DNA from: Delphinapterus leucas
Taxonomy: Eukaryota > Chordata > Mammalia > Artiodactyla > Monodontidae
Assembly: GCF_002288925.2 (NCBI RefSeq)
Contig: NW_022098072.1
Span: 21,063,489-21,127,488 of the forward strand
Direction of reading: 5' to 3'
Length of the DNA stretch: 64,000 nt
Part shown: positions 37,668 to 48,075 of the stretch, piece after piece
Numbering within the stretch: position 1 is the first letter of the stretch
How the letters are laid out: each line of letters opens with the position of its first letter
Made by a program: the position numbers and the translations under genes
The notes under the pieces: generated by a model
Seen by the model: the letters and a program-made list of their open reading frames with translations, nothing else
Told to the model about the DNA's origin: nothing
Database searches by the model: none

Positions 37668-37808
37668 ATGTATGGTGATGGATGTTAACTAGATGTATTA
37701 TGGTGATCATTTTGCAATATATGCAAATTTTGAATCACTACATTGTATACCTGAAACTAACATAATATTGCATGTTAATTATAACTCAATAAAAAAGTTT
37801 TTAAAAAA
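37668..37808 (+). repeat. L1 3' end, 5'-truncated
   Basis: 'tatggtgatggatgttaact', 'ggtgatcattttgcaatata' and 'tacctgaaactaacataata' lead to the L1 terminus and an AATAAAAAAG tail. It is immediately followed by a SINE in opposite orientation. Confidence 0.85.
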
Positions 37809-37817
37809 TGTTCAGGG

Positions 37818-37990
37818 ATTTATTTATTTATTTATCAATCAATCACAGGCTCCGGACGCACAGGCTCAGCGGCCATGGCTCACGGGCACAGCCGCTCCGC
37901 GGCATGTGGGATCCTCCCGGTCCGGGGCACGAACCCGTGTCCCCTGCATCGGCAGGCAGACTCTCAACCACTGCGCCACCAGGGAAGCCC
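37818..37990 (-). mobile_element. CHR-type SINE lacking its 3' third
   Basis: Minus-strand short-form SINE with complete tRNA head (CACTGCGCCACCAGGGAAGC) and CpG body, but the homology stops at 'cacaggctccggacgca'. The terminal segment seen in the other short copies (GTACGCGGGCCTCTC...) is missing. A tail of (ATTG)/(ATAA) units follows directly. No clear duplication is seen. Confidence 0.88.
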
Positions 37991-38100
37991 TTCACACTTT
38001 TATTGATTAAATCTCCTAGAAAGCTAACTGTTAATTCTAAGAATAGGCAATACGGGCAAATTAAAAGTAGTTACAGTCTTTAAATGCCCTGGTAGTGGCA

Positions 38101-38290
38101 GACAATGGACATTAGGCCAGCCCAAATTCCATTTCTTAACCTGCTTCTCCCCTGCTTTTCCCCTGGCTGCCTCTACAACAGAGGCTCTAAGAACTAAACA
38201 TTCGATTTCCCAGCCTTCCTTTAGAGGTCATGTTACACAGTTCTGGCCAGTGAGACACAAATAGACGTCTGTTAGCACTACCTCTTTCTT
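38101..38290 (+). repeat. Old LTR-like repeat fragment, family not assigned
   Basis: 'atttcccagccttccttta', 'gttctggccagtgagacaca' and 'gacgtctgttagcac' resemble the repeat at 11.4-11.9 kb. The fragment is cut off on the right by the L1 insertion. Confidence 0.45.
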
Positions 38291-38507
38291 TTTTTAAAAT
38301 TTTATTTTATTTTATTTTTACACAGCAGGTTCTTATTAGTTATCTACCTTATTGCTATTAGTGCATATATGTCAATCCCAATGTCCCCATTCATCCCACC
38401 ACCACCCCCGAACCCCGGCCACTTTCCCCTCTTGGTATCCATACGTTTGTTCTCTGTATCTGTGTCTCTATTTCTGCCCTGCAAACCAGCTGATCTGTAC
38501 CATTTTT

Positions 38508-41500
38508 CTAGGTTCCACATATATGCACTAATATACTTGTTTTACTTTTTCTGACTTACGTCACTCTGTATGACAGTCTCTAGATCCATCCATGTCTCTA
38601 GAAATGACCCAATTTAGTTCCTTTTTATGGCTGAGTAATATTCCATTGTATATATGTACCACACCTTCTTTATCCATTTGTCTGTCGATGGGCATTTAGG
38701 TTGCTTCCATGACCTGGCTATTGTAAATAGTGCTGCAATGAACATCAGGGTGCATGTGTCTTTTTGAATTATGGTTTCTCTGGGTATATGCCCAGAGAAA
38801 GTGGGATTGCTGGGTCATATGGTAATTCTATTTTTAGTTTTTCAAGGAACCTCCATACTCTTCTCCATAGTGGCTGTAACAATTTACACTCCCACCAACA
38901 GTGCAAGAGGGTTCCCTTTTCTCCACACCCTCTCCAGCATTTGCTATTTGTAGATTTTCTGGTGATGCCCATTCTAACTGGTGTGAGGTGATACCTCATT
39001 GTAGTTCTGATTTGCATTTCTCTAATAATTAGTGATGCTGAGCATCTGTTCATGTGCTTCTTGGCCATCTATATGTCTTCTTTGGAGAAATGTCTATTTA
39101 GGTCTTCTGCCCAGTTTTGGATTGGGTTGTTTGTTTTTTTGATATTGAGCTGCATAAGCTGTTTATATATTTTGGAGTCAATCCTTTGTCCACTGATTCA
39201 TTTGCAAATATTTTCTCCCATTCTGAGGGCTGTCTTTTCGTACTGTTTGTAGTTTCCTTTGCTGTGCAAAAGCTTTTAAGTTTCATTAGGTTCCATTTGT
39301 TTATTTTTGTTTTTATTTCCATTACTCTAGGAGGTGGATCAAAAAAGATCTTGCTGTAATTTATGTCAAAGAGTGTTCTTCCTATGTTTTCCTCTAAGAG
39401 TTTTATAGTGTCCAGTCTTACATTTAGGTCTCGAATCCATTTTGAGTTTATTTTTGTGTATGGTGTTAGGGAGTGTTCTAATTTCATTCTTTTACATATG
39501 TAGCTGTCCAGTTTTCCCAGCACCACTTATTGAAGAGACTGTCTTTTCTCCATTGTATATCCTTGCCCCCTTTGTCATAAATCAGTTGACCATAGATGCG
39601 TGGGTTTATCTCTGGGCTTTCTATCCTGTTCCATTGATTTATATTTCTGTTTTTGTGCCAGTACCATATTGTCTTGATTACTGTAGCTTTGTAGTATAGT
39701 CTGAAGTCAGGGAGTCTGATTCCTCCAGCTCCGGTTTTTTCCCTCAGGACTGCTTTGGCCTCTCAGGGTCTTTTGTGTCTCCATATAAATTTTAAGATTT
39801 TTTTGCTCTAGTTCTGTAAAAAATGCCACTGGTAATTTCATGGGGATTGCATTGAATCTGTAGATTGCTTTGGGTAGTATAGTCATTTTAACAATATTGA
39901 TTCTTCCCATCCAAGAACATGGTATATCTCTCCATCTGTTTGTATCATCTTTGATTTCTTTCATCAGTGTCTTACAGTTTTCTGAGTACAGGTCTTTTAC
40001 CTCCGTAGGTAGGTTTATTCCTAGGCATTTATTCTTTTTGTTGCAATGGTGAATGGGATTGTTTCCTTCATTTCTCATTCTGATCTTTCATTGTTAGTGT
40101 ATAGGAATGCAAAAGATTTCTGTGCATTAATTTTGTATCCTGCTACTTTACCAAATTCATTGATTAGCTCTAGTAGTTTTCTGGTGGAATCTTTAGGATT
40201 CTCTATGTATAGTATCATGTCATCTGCAAACAGTGATAGTTTCACTTCTTCATTTCCAATTTCTATTACTTTTATTTCTTCTTCTCTGATTGCTGTGGCT
40301 AGGACTTCCAAAACTCTGTTGAAGGACAGTGGCAAGAGTGCACATCCTTGTTGTCGTATATGCCTTTATTATGTTGAGGTAGGTATTATGTTGAGGTAGG
40401 TCCCTTCTGTACCCACTTTCTGGAGAGTTTTTTATCATAAATGGGTGTTGAATTTTGTCAAAAACTTTTTCTGCATCTATTGAGACGATCACATGGCTTT
40501 TATTCTTCAATTTGTTAATATGGTGTATCACACTGATTGATTTGCATATATTGGAGAATCTTTGCACCCCTGGGATAAATCCCACTTGATCATGATGTTT
40601 GATCCTTTTAATGTGTTGTTGAATTCTGTTTGCTAGTATTTTGTTGAGGATTTTTGCATCTATATTCATCAGTGATATTGGTCTGTAATTTTCTTTTTTT
40701 GTAGTATCCTTGTCTGGTTTTGGTATCAGGGTGATGGTGGCCTCATAGAATGAGTGTGGGAGTGTTCTTTCCTCTGCAATTTTTGGAGAGTTTGAGAAGG
40801 ATGGGTGTTAGTTCTTCTCTAAATGTTTGATAGAATTCACCTGTGAAGCCATCTGGTCCTGGACTTTTGTCTGTTGGAAGATTTTTAATCACAGTTTCAA
40901 TTTCATTACTTGTGATTGGTCTGTTCATATTTTCTATTTCTTCCTGGTTCAGTCTTGGAAGATTATCCCTTTTTAAGAATTTGTCTATTTCTTCCAGGTT
41001 GTCCATTTTTTTGGCACAGAGTTGCTTTTAGTAGTCTCTTATGATGCTTTGTATTTCTGCAGTGTCTGTTGTACCTCTCCTTTTTCATTTCTAATTTTAT
41101 TGAGTCCACTCCCTCTTTTTCTTCATGAGTCTAGCTAAAAGTTTACCAATTTTGTTTACCTTCTCAAAGAACCAGCTTTTAGTTTTATTGATCTTTGCTA
41201 TTGTTTTCTTTGTTTCTATTTCATTTATTTCTGCTCTGATCTTTATGATTTCTTTCCTTCTACTAACTTTGGGTTTTGTTTGTTCTTCTTCCTCTAGTTC
41301 CTTTAGGTGTAAGGTTAGATTATTTGAGATTTTTCTTGTTTCTTGAGGTAGGCTTGTATTGCTATAAACTTCCCTCTTAGAAATGTTTTTGCTGCATCCC
41401 ATGGGTTTTGAATCATCATGTTTTCATTGTAATTTGTCTCTAGATATATTTTGATTTCCTCTTTGATTTCTTCAGTGATCTCTTGTTTATGTGATAACAT

Positions 41501-42254
41501 ATTGTTTAGCCTCCATGTGTTGTGTTTTTTACCATTATTTCCCTGTAATTGATTTCTAATCTCATAGCGTTTGGTCAGAAAATATGCTTGATATGATTTC
41601 GATTTTCTTAAATTACTAAGGCTTGATTTGTGACCCAAGATGTGATCAATCCTGGAGAACGTTCCATGTGCAGTTGAGAAGAAGGAGTAATCTGCTGGTT
41701 TTGGATGGAATGTCCTATAAATATCAAATAATCTATCTGGTCTATTGTGTCATTTAAAGCTTGTGTTTCCTTATTAATTTTCTGTTTGGATGATCCGTCC
41801 ATTGGTGTAAGTGAGGTGTTAAAGTTCCCCACTATTATTGTGTTACTGTTGATTTCTGCTTTTATAGCTGTTAGCAGTTGCCTTATGTATTGAGATACTC
41901 CTATGTTGGGTGCATGTATATTTATAATTGTTATATCTTCTTCTCAGATTGAACCCTTGGTCATTATGTAGTGTCCTTCCTTGTCTCTTGTAACATTCCT
42001 TATTTTAAAGTCTATTTTATCTGATATGAGTATTGCTACTCCAGCCTTCTTTTGATTTCTATTTGCATGGAATATCTTTTTCCATCCCTTCACTTTCAGT
42101 CTGTATGTGTCTCTAGGTCTGAAGTGGGTCTCTTGTAGACAACATATATATGGGTCTTGTTTTTGTATCCATTCAGTGAGCCTGTGTCTTTTGGTTGGAG
42201 CATTTAATCCATTCATGTTTAAGGTAATTATCAGTAAGTATGTTCCTATTACCA
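38508..42254 (-). pseudogene. L1 ORF2 remnant (endonuclease, RT, Cys-rich domain)
   Basis: All three ORF2 regions can be read but with stops and frameshifts. The endonuclease start is at 42254, with T-L-N-M-N-G-L-N and C-C-L-Q-E-T-H-F (the catalytic Asn and Glu motifs), and further on M-G-N-F-N-T-S-L where the family has G-D-F-N. The reverse transcriptase has '[14 protein letters not shown]' (40743-41006), '[12 protein letters not shown]' (40250-40669) and an intact F-A-D-D box followed by M-I-L-Y-I-E (40075-40335). The C-terminal Cys-rich motif C-x3-C-x7-H-x4-C is at 38769-39068. The stop TAG aligned with the family end is at 38508-38510. Length is about 3.75 kb, near normal. It would have encoded the enzyme that nicks DNA and copies L1 and SINE RNA into the genome. 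Confidence 0.92.
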
Positions 42255-42315
42255 TTTTCTTAATTGTTATGGGTTTGTTTTTGTAGGTCCTTTTCTTCTC
42301 TGTGTTTCCTCCCAC

Positions 42316-43428
42316 CTAGAGAAGTTCCTTTAGCATTGTTTTAGAGCTGGTTTGGTGGTGCTGAATTCTCTTAGTTTTTGCTTGTCTGTAAAGCTTCTGA
42401 TTTCTCCATCGAATCTGAATGAGATCCTTGCCAGGTAGAGTAATCTTGGTTGTAGGTTCCTCCCTTTCATCACTTTGAATATATCGTGTCACTCCCTTCT
42501 GGCTTGTAGAGTTTCTGCTGAGAAATCAGCTGTTAACCTTATGGGAGTTTCCTTGTATGTTATTTGTCATTTTTCCCTTGTTGCTTTCAATAATTTTTCT
42601 TCGTCTTTAATTTTTGTCAATTTGATTACTATGTGTCTCGGCGTGTTTCTCCTTAGGTTTATCCCGCCTGGGACTCTCTGTGCTTCCTGGACTTGGGTGG
42701 CTATTTCCTTTCCCATTTTAGGGAAGTTTTCAACTATAATCTCTTCAAATATTTTCTCGGGTCCTTTCTCTCTCTGTTCTCCTTCTGGGACCCCTATAAT
42801 GTGAATGTTGTTGCGTTTAACATTGTCCCAGAGGTCTCTTAGTCTGTCTTCATTTCTTTTCATTCTTTTTTCTTTATTCTGTTCCATGGCAGTGAATTCC
42901 ACTATTCTGTCTTCCAGGTCACTTATCCATTCTTCTGCCTCAGTTATTCTGGTATTGATTCCTTCTAGTGTATTTTTCATTTCAGTTATTGTACTGTTCA
43001 CCTCTGTTTGTTTGTTCTTTAATTCTTCTAGGTGTTTGTTCTTTAATTCTTCTAGGTCTTTGTTAAACATATCTTTTTTTTTTTTTTCTTTTTTTTTTTT
43101 GGTGGTACGCGGGCCTCTCACTGCTGTAGCCTCTCCCACCACGGAGCACAGGTTCCGGGCCCACAGGCCCAGCCGCTCCATGGCATGTGGGATCCTCCCG
43201 GACCGGGGCATGAACCCGCGTCCCCTGCATCGGCAGGCGGACTCTCAACCACTGCGCCACCAGGGAAGCCCTGTTAAACATATCTTGCACCTTCTCAATC
43301 TTTGCCTCTATTCTTTTTCTGACGTCCTGGATCATCTTCACTATCATTATTCTGAATTATTTTTCTGGAAGGTTGCCTATCTCCACTTCATTTAGTTGTT
43401 TTTCTGGGGTTTTATCTTGTTCTTTCAT
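42316..43428 (-). pseudogene. L1 ORF1 remnant, split by SINE
   Basis: The start ATG (complement of 43426-43428) opens M-K-E-Q-D-K-T-P-E, then a TAA replaces a sense codon near 43356. A SINE lies at 43076-43271. After it comes a coiled coil (L-E-E-L-K-N-K repeated), then the RRM-like domain (I-H-I-I-G-V-P-E-G-E) and 'RNTPRHIVIKLTKIKD'. Two further in-frame stops follow in the C-terminal domain, the first after K-A-T-R-E-K at about 42567. The family end is at 42316. The product would be the trimeric RNA-binding chaperone of L1. This copy cannot make it. Confidence 0.92.
43076..43271 (-). mobile_element. CHR-type SINE, short form, nested in L1 ORF1
   Basis: Minus-strand copy with a T-rich tract interrupted by one C on the left, short-form body (GGTACGCGGGCCTCTCACTG) and head (CACTGCGCCACCAGGGAAGC). 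A segment around 'ccgggcccacagg' is shortened relative to the other copies. The perfect 15-bp duplication TGTTAAACATATCTT is at 43061-43075 and 43272-43286. Confidence 0.96.
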
Positions 43429-43561
43429 CTGGTACAAAGTCCTCTGCCTTTTCATTTTGTCTGTCTTTCTGTGAATGTGGTTTTCCTTCCACGGCCTGCA
43501 GAGTTATAGTTCTTCTTGCTGCTGCCTCTTTTCTTCCTTATTGAAAGGAACATATTTGTGA

Positions 43562-44055
43562 TGTGTAATAGGCAGCCTCCAAGATGGCCCCAGTGATCCT
43601 AGCTTCCAGTTATTCACATCTTTGTGTAGTTCCCTCCCATTCCATATCAGGGTGTGTGACCAACAGAATATGGTAGAAGTGATGATACCTCACTTCCAAG
43701 ATGAGGTTATAAAAGACTACTCCCCTTCCCTTTTGGACCATTTGCCCTGGGGGGAGCCCACTGCCATGTCAAAAGCAGCCCTATGGAGAGGTCCATGTGG
43801 TAAGGAATTGAAGCCTCCTGCCAAGGCATGTGAGTTAGGATGGAAGCATATTTCCAGCTCAGCCAAGCCTTAGTTGGACTACAGTTCCAGCTGTTATCTT
43901 GACTGCAACCTCATGAGAGGCCCTGAGCCAGAACCTCCCAGCTAAACCACTCTCAATTCTCAACCCTCAGAAACTGTATGAGATTAAAAAAATGTTCGTT
44001 GTTTTAAGATATGTTTTGGAGTAATTTGTTATGTGACAACAGATAAAAAGTACAG
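43562..44055 (+). mobile_element. MaLR-type solo LTR
   Basis: Begins TGTAATAGGCAGCCTCCAAG and runs through 'atggccccagtgatcc', 'atggtagaagtgatgat', 'ttataaaagactactcc', 'atggagaggtccatgtggta', 'gagaggccctgagccagaac' and 'ctcagaaactgtatgagatt', ending near ACAGATAAAAAGTACAG. It is the same family and orientation as 59399-59936. No internal or second LTR is seen nearby. Assignment to ERVL-MaLR is from memory and the subfamily is not determined. Frames inside it are not genes. Confidence 0.75.
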
Positions 44056-46344
44056 TGATGGCTGAAAGTATGACAGTCATTTGGCAACCCTGAGAGTGAG
44101 AACCACATTCTAAGGCTGGTAGAGGGTCATTATTAATATAGTTAAGCACCAGCATCAGCTCTGAACTACTTCAATTAAGATTTCTTTTGGAGGAAAACCT
44201 CCATCTGCATAAGCCACATGGTGAAGTTTTCTGTTATCTGCAGCCAAACACATTCCTAAGTGACACACTCAACAGTTCCCAAAACCCAATTACGGTTTTC
44301 AAAGATAGGTTCCTTTTATTCAAAGTTCTGACTCTGCTCAGAAGTTCATACTTCTCTTATCTTCTGGAACCCAGGTGTTCATTCCCTGATCCAGAAAAAA
44401 TACCCAGGTGGAACTGCAGGTACTCCTAGTATCTAAAGGCAATGGTTAGAATTATCCTCTTCATTTAGGAAGCAATTACAATTCTTTAAGTAGCATGCCT
44501 ACTAATCTTAAAATAAATCCCCTTTGATGTATCCTTTTTAAAGATCCATTCAGCTACACCACAAAACACGGAGAATTCCGGAATGGATTCTAAACAGCTG
44601 GATTATACAATCCATAGGAAAACCGGTTTCTCTTAGGATGCTCTGCTTTATCATATGGATTCTAGGAACACGTTTCAGCCAAAGAGCAGGGACTGGCTGT
44701 CTCTGCCCTGAATGAAGTACAGAAAACATGAGGCTTAAGCTCAAAAAAATCTCTCCTAAAACCCCCACGCCCCCCCTCCTAAATGTCTCTCTCTAGATGC
44801 CAAAAGATGCCGAAACTGTAACACATAACAGAAGGAAAGGTTCAGTTGGCACAGAAGTAAAAGTAACTTAGATCCAGTGACCTTGCTTTGTTTTTTCTTT
44901 CCAAGTGTACAATTGCTCAGAGATAGAGGCAACACAGCCCCAGAAGAGGAAGTAAAATTACAGGAAATCCTGATCCACACTTGTCCAAAATCATGAAGCA
45001 ATCTAGGCAACTGGTATTCACTTGTATGATAGCTTTTAAGTTGTCAGCAATTCTTGGCAAATATAAGAATAGAAAATAACTTCAGCAACTCGAGCTCTAA
45101 AAGGCTTATTAGCATGTTCATGGGTCTCCTGCCCTTAAAAAAGGTGAGGCAGGGGAAGGACCTAAGAAAGGAAATTTAGCCAGAAAAGAAACCTTCTGCT
45201 CTAAGAAATAACATGATCCAAGATACCAGGAATACTATATTTGAGGAAACACCATATTTAATATAGAGTTTTCCAAAATTTATACAACTTCACATATATA
45301 AATTTGTAGATAATAACTTCGAAACATTTAACCAACCCAACGAAGCCATTTCTTAAAATTTAATTTTAAGAAAATTTCATTTTAACTTTGAGATGTAAAA
45401 AACATTCCAGATCTTTGAAGCCAGCTGAAGTATACTCCTAGATTCTAATAGGATTAGTCAAGTAAAGTAGGCACAAAATGGTGTTTCACAGTTGCTATTC
45501 CAATGATCAGTAGATTTGCCTATAATGTTCATTCAATTGCATATGTTCAGAACTAATATGACATGAACTGATTCCTTGATTTTAAAACATGGTCACTTCT
45601 ACAACAGCTACATGTTAAAAAGCAGAACAGGCTGGCAAAATTTGAAATACTAGTTCCCATTCCACAAAGACCCACACAGCACTCCTTATATTATACTTAG
45701 AGAAGCTATCCTATTTATGCATAATTTTGCTTTTGACCTGTAGAATCTAGGATTAAATTCAGTTCTAATTTTCATTATCACCTATGCTGCCCCCACCAAC
45801 CCTGTCAATGATTGATAATGATACATTATTATAAAAAATTACTTATGATAATTTTCCTGAAACTTTTCTTCAATTTTACTTTTCTTCCATTCACAGGAAG
45901 ACAGGTCTAGACCATAACAATGAAAGTGAACTCCACCAGAGGCAAGACAATATGAGTAAGCATGGGGACTTCCCTTTTGCTACACCATGGTGCTCTTTGA
46001 CCTACTTTGGTTTTCTACAAATCACCCCCTTAGTTCTGAGCCTGAAAGCACCAAAGCTAGGCTCTGTTAAGCATCGTGCATTAATAAATGATAACAACAC
46101 ACATACACATTTATATTAAGGAGTAAATATCACCTAATCTGTGACAAAAGACACCACTAAATAAAACATTAACAAAGGACAATTTTCTGAGGTTAGTTCC
46201 CCCCTCCCCCCGAATACATTCTAAAACACTTAAAAGGAGACTTTTAAGGGAAGTATTATAAGAAATGTTGTAATAGCATTTTCATACTAACACTTCATGT
46301 GTGCATTGCTGATCCATAGTCTTTTGTTAAAAGAGCCTATTTAT
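44056..46344. other. Single-copy DNA, no gene recognised
   Basis: No repeat, exon or motif cluster is recognised. Frames up to 84 codons (for example 44756-45010 minus) show no domain. Confidence 0.45.
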
Positions 46345-46358
46345 AAAACTTCACAATT

Positions 46359-46443
46359 CCTTAGTTCCCGGACTAGGGATCGAACCTGGGCCCTTGGCAG
46401 TGAAAGTTTGGAGTCCTAACCACTAGACAGCCAGGGAATTCTC
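46359..46443 (-). mobile_element. tRNA-head-only SINE insertion, no tail
   Basis: Read on the minus strand, this 85-bp unit is just the tRNA-Glu-derived head of an older CHR-type SINE. It begins GAGAATTCCCTGGCTGTC, keeps an A-box-like region (TAGTGGTTAGG) and a B box (GGTTCGATCCC), and stops right after CGGGAACTAAGG. It lacks the SINE body and any poly(A) or A-rich tail. It is flanked by a perfect 14-bp duplication, AAAACTTCACAATT, at 46345-46358 and 46444-46457. It is an independent insertion, not an eroded longer copy. Confidence 0.9.
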
Positions 46444-46457
46444 AAAACTTCACAATT

Positions 46458-47584
46458 TCTAATTGCAGTGAGAGAGGTCTGACCTACCAAGTCTTTCTTC
46501 CTATGGGAGAAGATGCATTCTGCTTTTTCCATGGATTAGTTCAGCACTGTAGAGTTCTATAAAGATTTTAGAAAAGTGTCATGTGAAAATAAACAGCAAT
46601 GACAGTGAACTAATCTCTTTTAAAGGGAAAATCCCTGAAAGGCAAAGACAATTCCCTCCTTCATTTACCTTTTTAGGTCAGAAAAAGTAGGTCATTAATG
46701 ACTATAATTAGTACAGTATCTGTCAGATACTCCATTCTACTTTAACTACATACAATAGAATACTTTAATCCTGTTTAAATTATGATTAAATGAGATCAGT
46801 ACTAACTGTGTCATGGAGTCATTTAGTAAGCCTCAGAAAATTTGTTACTGGAAGGTAGCAATTTTTCCCCCAAGACAAGTGACCAAGATAATCAGGAATA
46901 ATCACGTTTCTCCTTCCCTCTTCATTAAATTTATGCCAGGCAATTTTCAATGTCTCAAGAGGGAAAGCATACAGTATTCTTTCTAACTTCCCCTCCCAAT
47001 CTTGTCATCAGGATAGGCTGACTTCAAATCAAATAAATTTAAATGGTTAATTCAATAAATGTGCATGAGCCTTGATTTAATTTGTGATTAAAACTGCTAC
47101 AATAACAGAAAGTTAACATTTTCTTTGAAAACACATTCGACTCAAATATCTTGTAAATATTATTCACAACTCAGATGTATATCTGATTTTAAAATGTGCA
47201 TAATATAAAATGAAAGCATCAATAAATTTTTTCTAATTTAAAGTTCCCTTAGGAAAAAAGAACAATGAGCTAACTAACACAGAGACTTGTGAACCACATC
47301 TGATGCCACAGATTAAACCTAAATAATTGAAAGGCATGTTATATAAGGAAAGAAACAGCCTTGAACAAAAAATTGTTTTTTCCAATAAATTTAAAGTGTT
47401 AGAACTTTTTATTTATGTATAACATAAAAATGAAAATTTCTAAGATTCTGAACATTTTCAATTATAAATATAAATGTATTAATTATTTTAAACAAAAATT
47501 AAATGGACATATCAGAACTTATTTCCCCTAAATATTTTGGGCTATGTAGTAAACTTGACTTTACCTTCCTCCTTTAAATGAATT
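46458..47584. other. Single-copy DNA, no gene recognised
   Basis: AT-rich; no repeat or exon recognised. Confidence 0.45.
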
Positions 47585-48075
47585 AATCTAACAAATATTT
47601 ATTTAGCTTTTACTGTGTGCCTACCAAGTGACAGAGAAATAAATGATGAGAAAAACCTGGCAGGGCCTCTACCTACATGAAGCTTCACTCTAGTGGAGGA
47701 CAGACATTAACCCAAGAATGATCTAAATGTAATAAAGTATGTGCCCTGAGGAATAATGAGAGAGAATGGATTTAGTAAGGGAAGTCTGAGAAGGCTTAGC
47801 CAAGGAAGTTGCAACTGAGTGAGATCTGAAAGATGACTAAATGGAGTTTATTAGGGTGAAAAAGAGAGAGGAGAAGCTGTCAAGGGAGAGGGAAAGACAC
47901 ATATAAAGGCTTTCTAGTAAGAGTAAGCAGTCAAAAGCATAGTGCACTTGAAAAAGGAACTGCAGACTGTCCGTGAGCCTGGGCCATACAGAGCAAGGAA
48001 GAGCATACTGCAAGATAAGAGGTGAGCAACTGCCTGACCATAGGCAGCCTTATAGGGAGGGTGACTATTCATCCT
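47585..48075 (-). repeat. L2 3' part, antisense
   Basis: Long antisense L2: 'ctaacaaatatttatttagc', 'tactgtgtgcctaccaagtg', 'acatgaagcttcactctagt', 'gaggacagacattaaccca', 'gaagtctgagaaggcttagc', 'gagtgagatctgaaagatga' and 'tgaccataggcagcctta' follow the consensus in order. Confidence 0.85.

Larger units (their letters stand above)
38291..43524 (-). mobile_element. L1 retrotransposon, nearly full length, inactive
   Basis: Minus-strand cetartiodactyl L1 in the order 3' tail (A-rich, 38291-38325 on the opposite strand), 3' untranslated region, ORF2, ORF1 and the last part of the 5' untranslated region. The insertion appears bounded by CCTCTTTCTT (38281-38290) and CCTCTTTTCTT (43525-43535), a probable imperfect target-site duplication. 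Most of the 5' untranslated region, including the YY1 start, is absent, so the copy is 5'-truncated. A short SINE is nested in ORF1. Both frames carry stops. Confidence 0.94.

Noticed and set aside
42805..43395. 196-codon plus-strand frame
   Set aside because: It is the complement of the L1 ORF1 remnant and nested SINE. The hydrophobic translation is an antisense artefact.
45966..46000. GGGGACTTCCC string, considered as a SINE start
   Set aside because: Similarity to the SINE head ends after about 11 bases. No body or tail follows.
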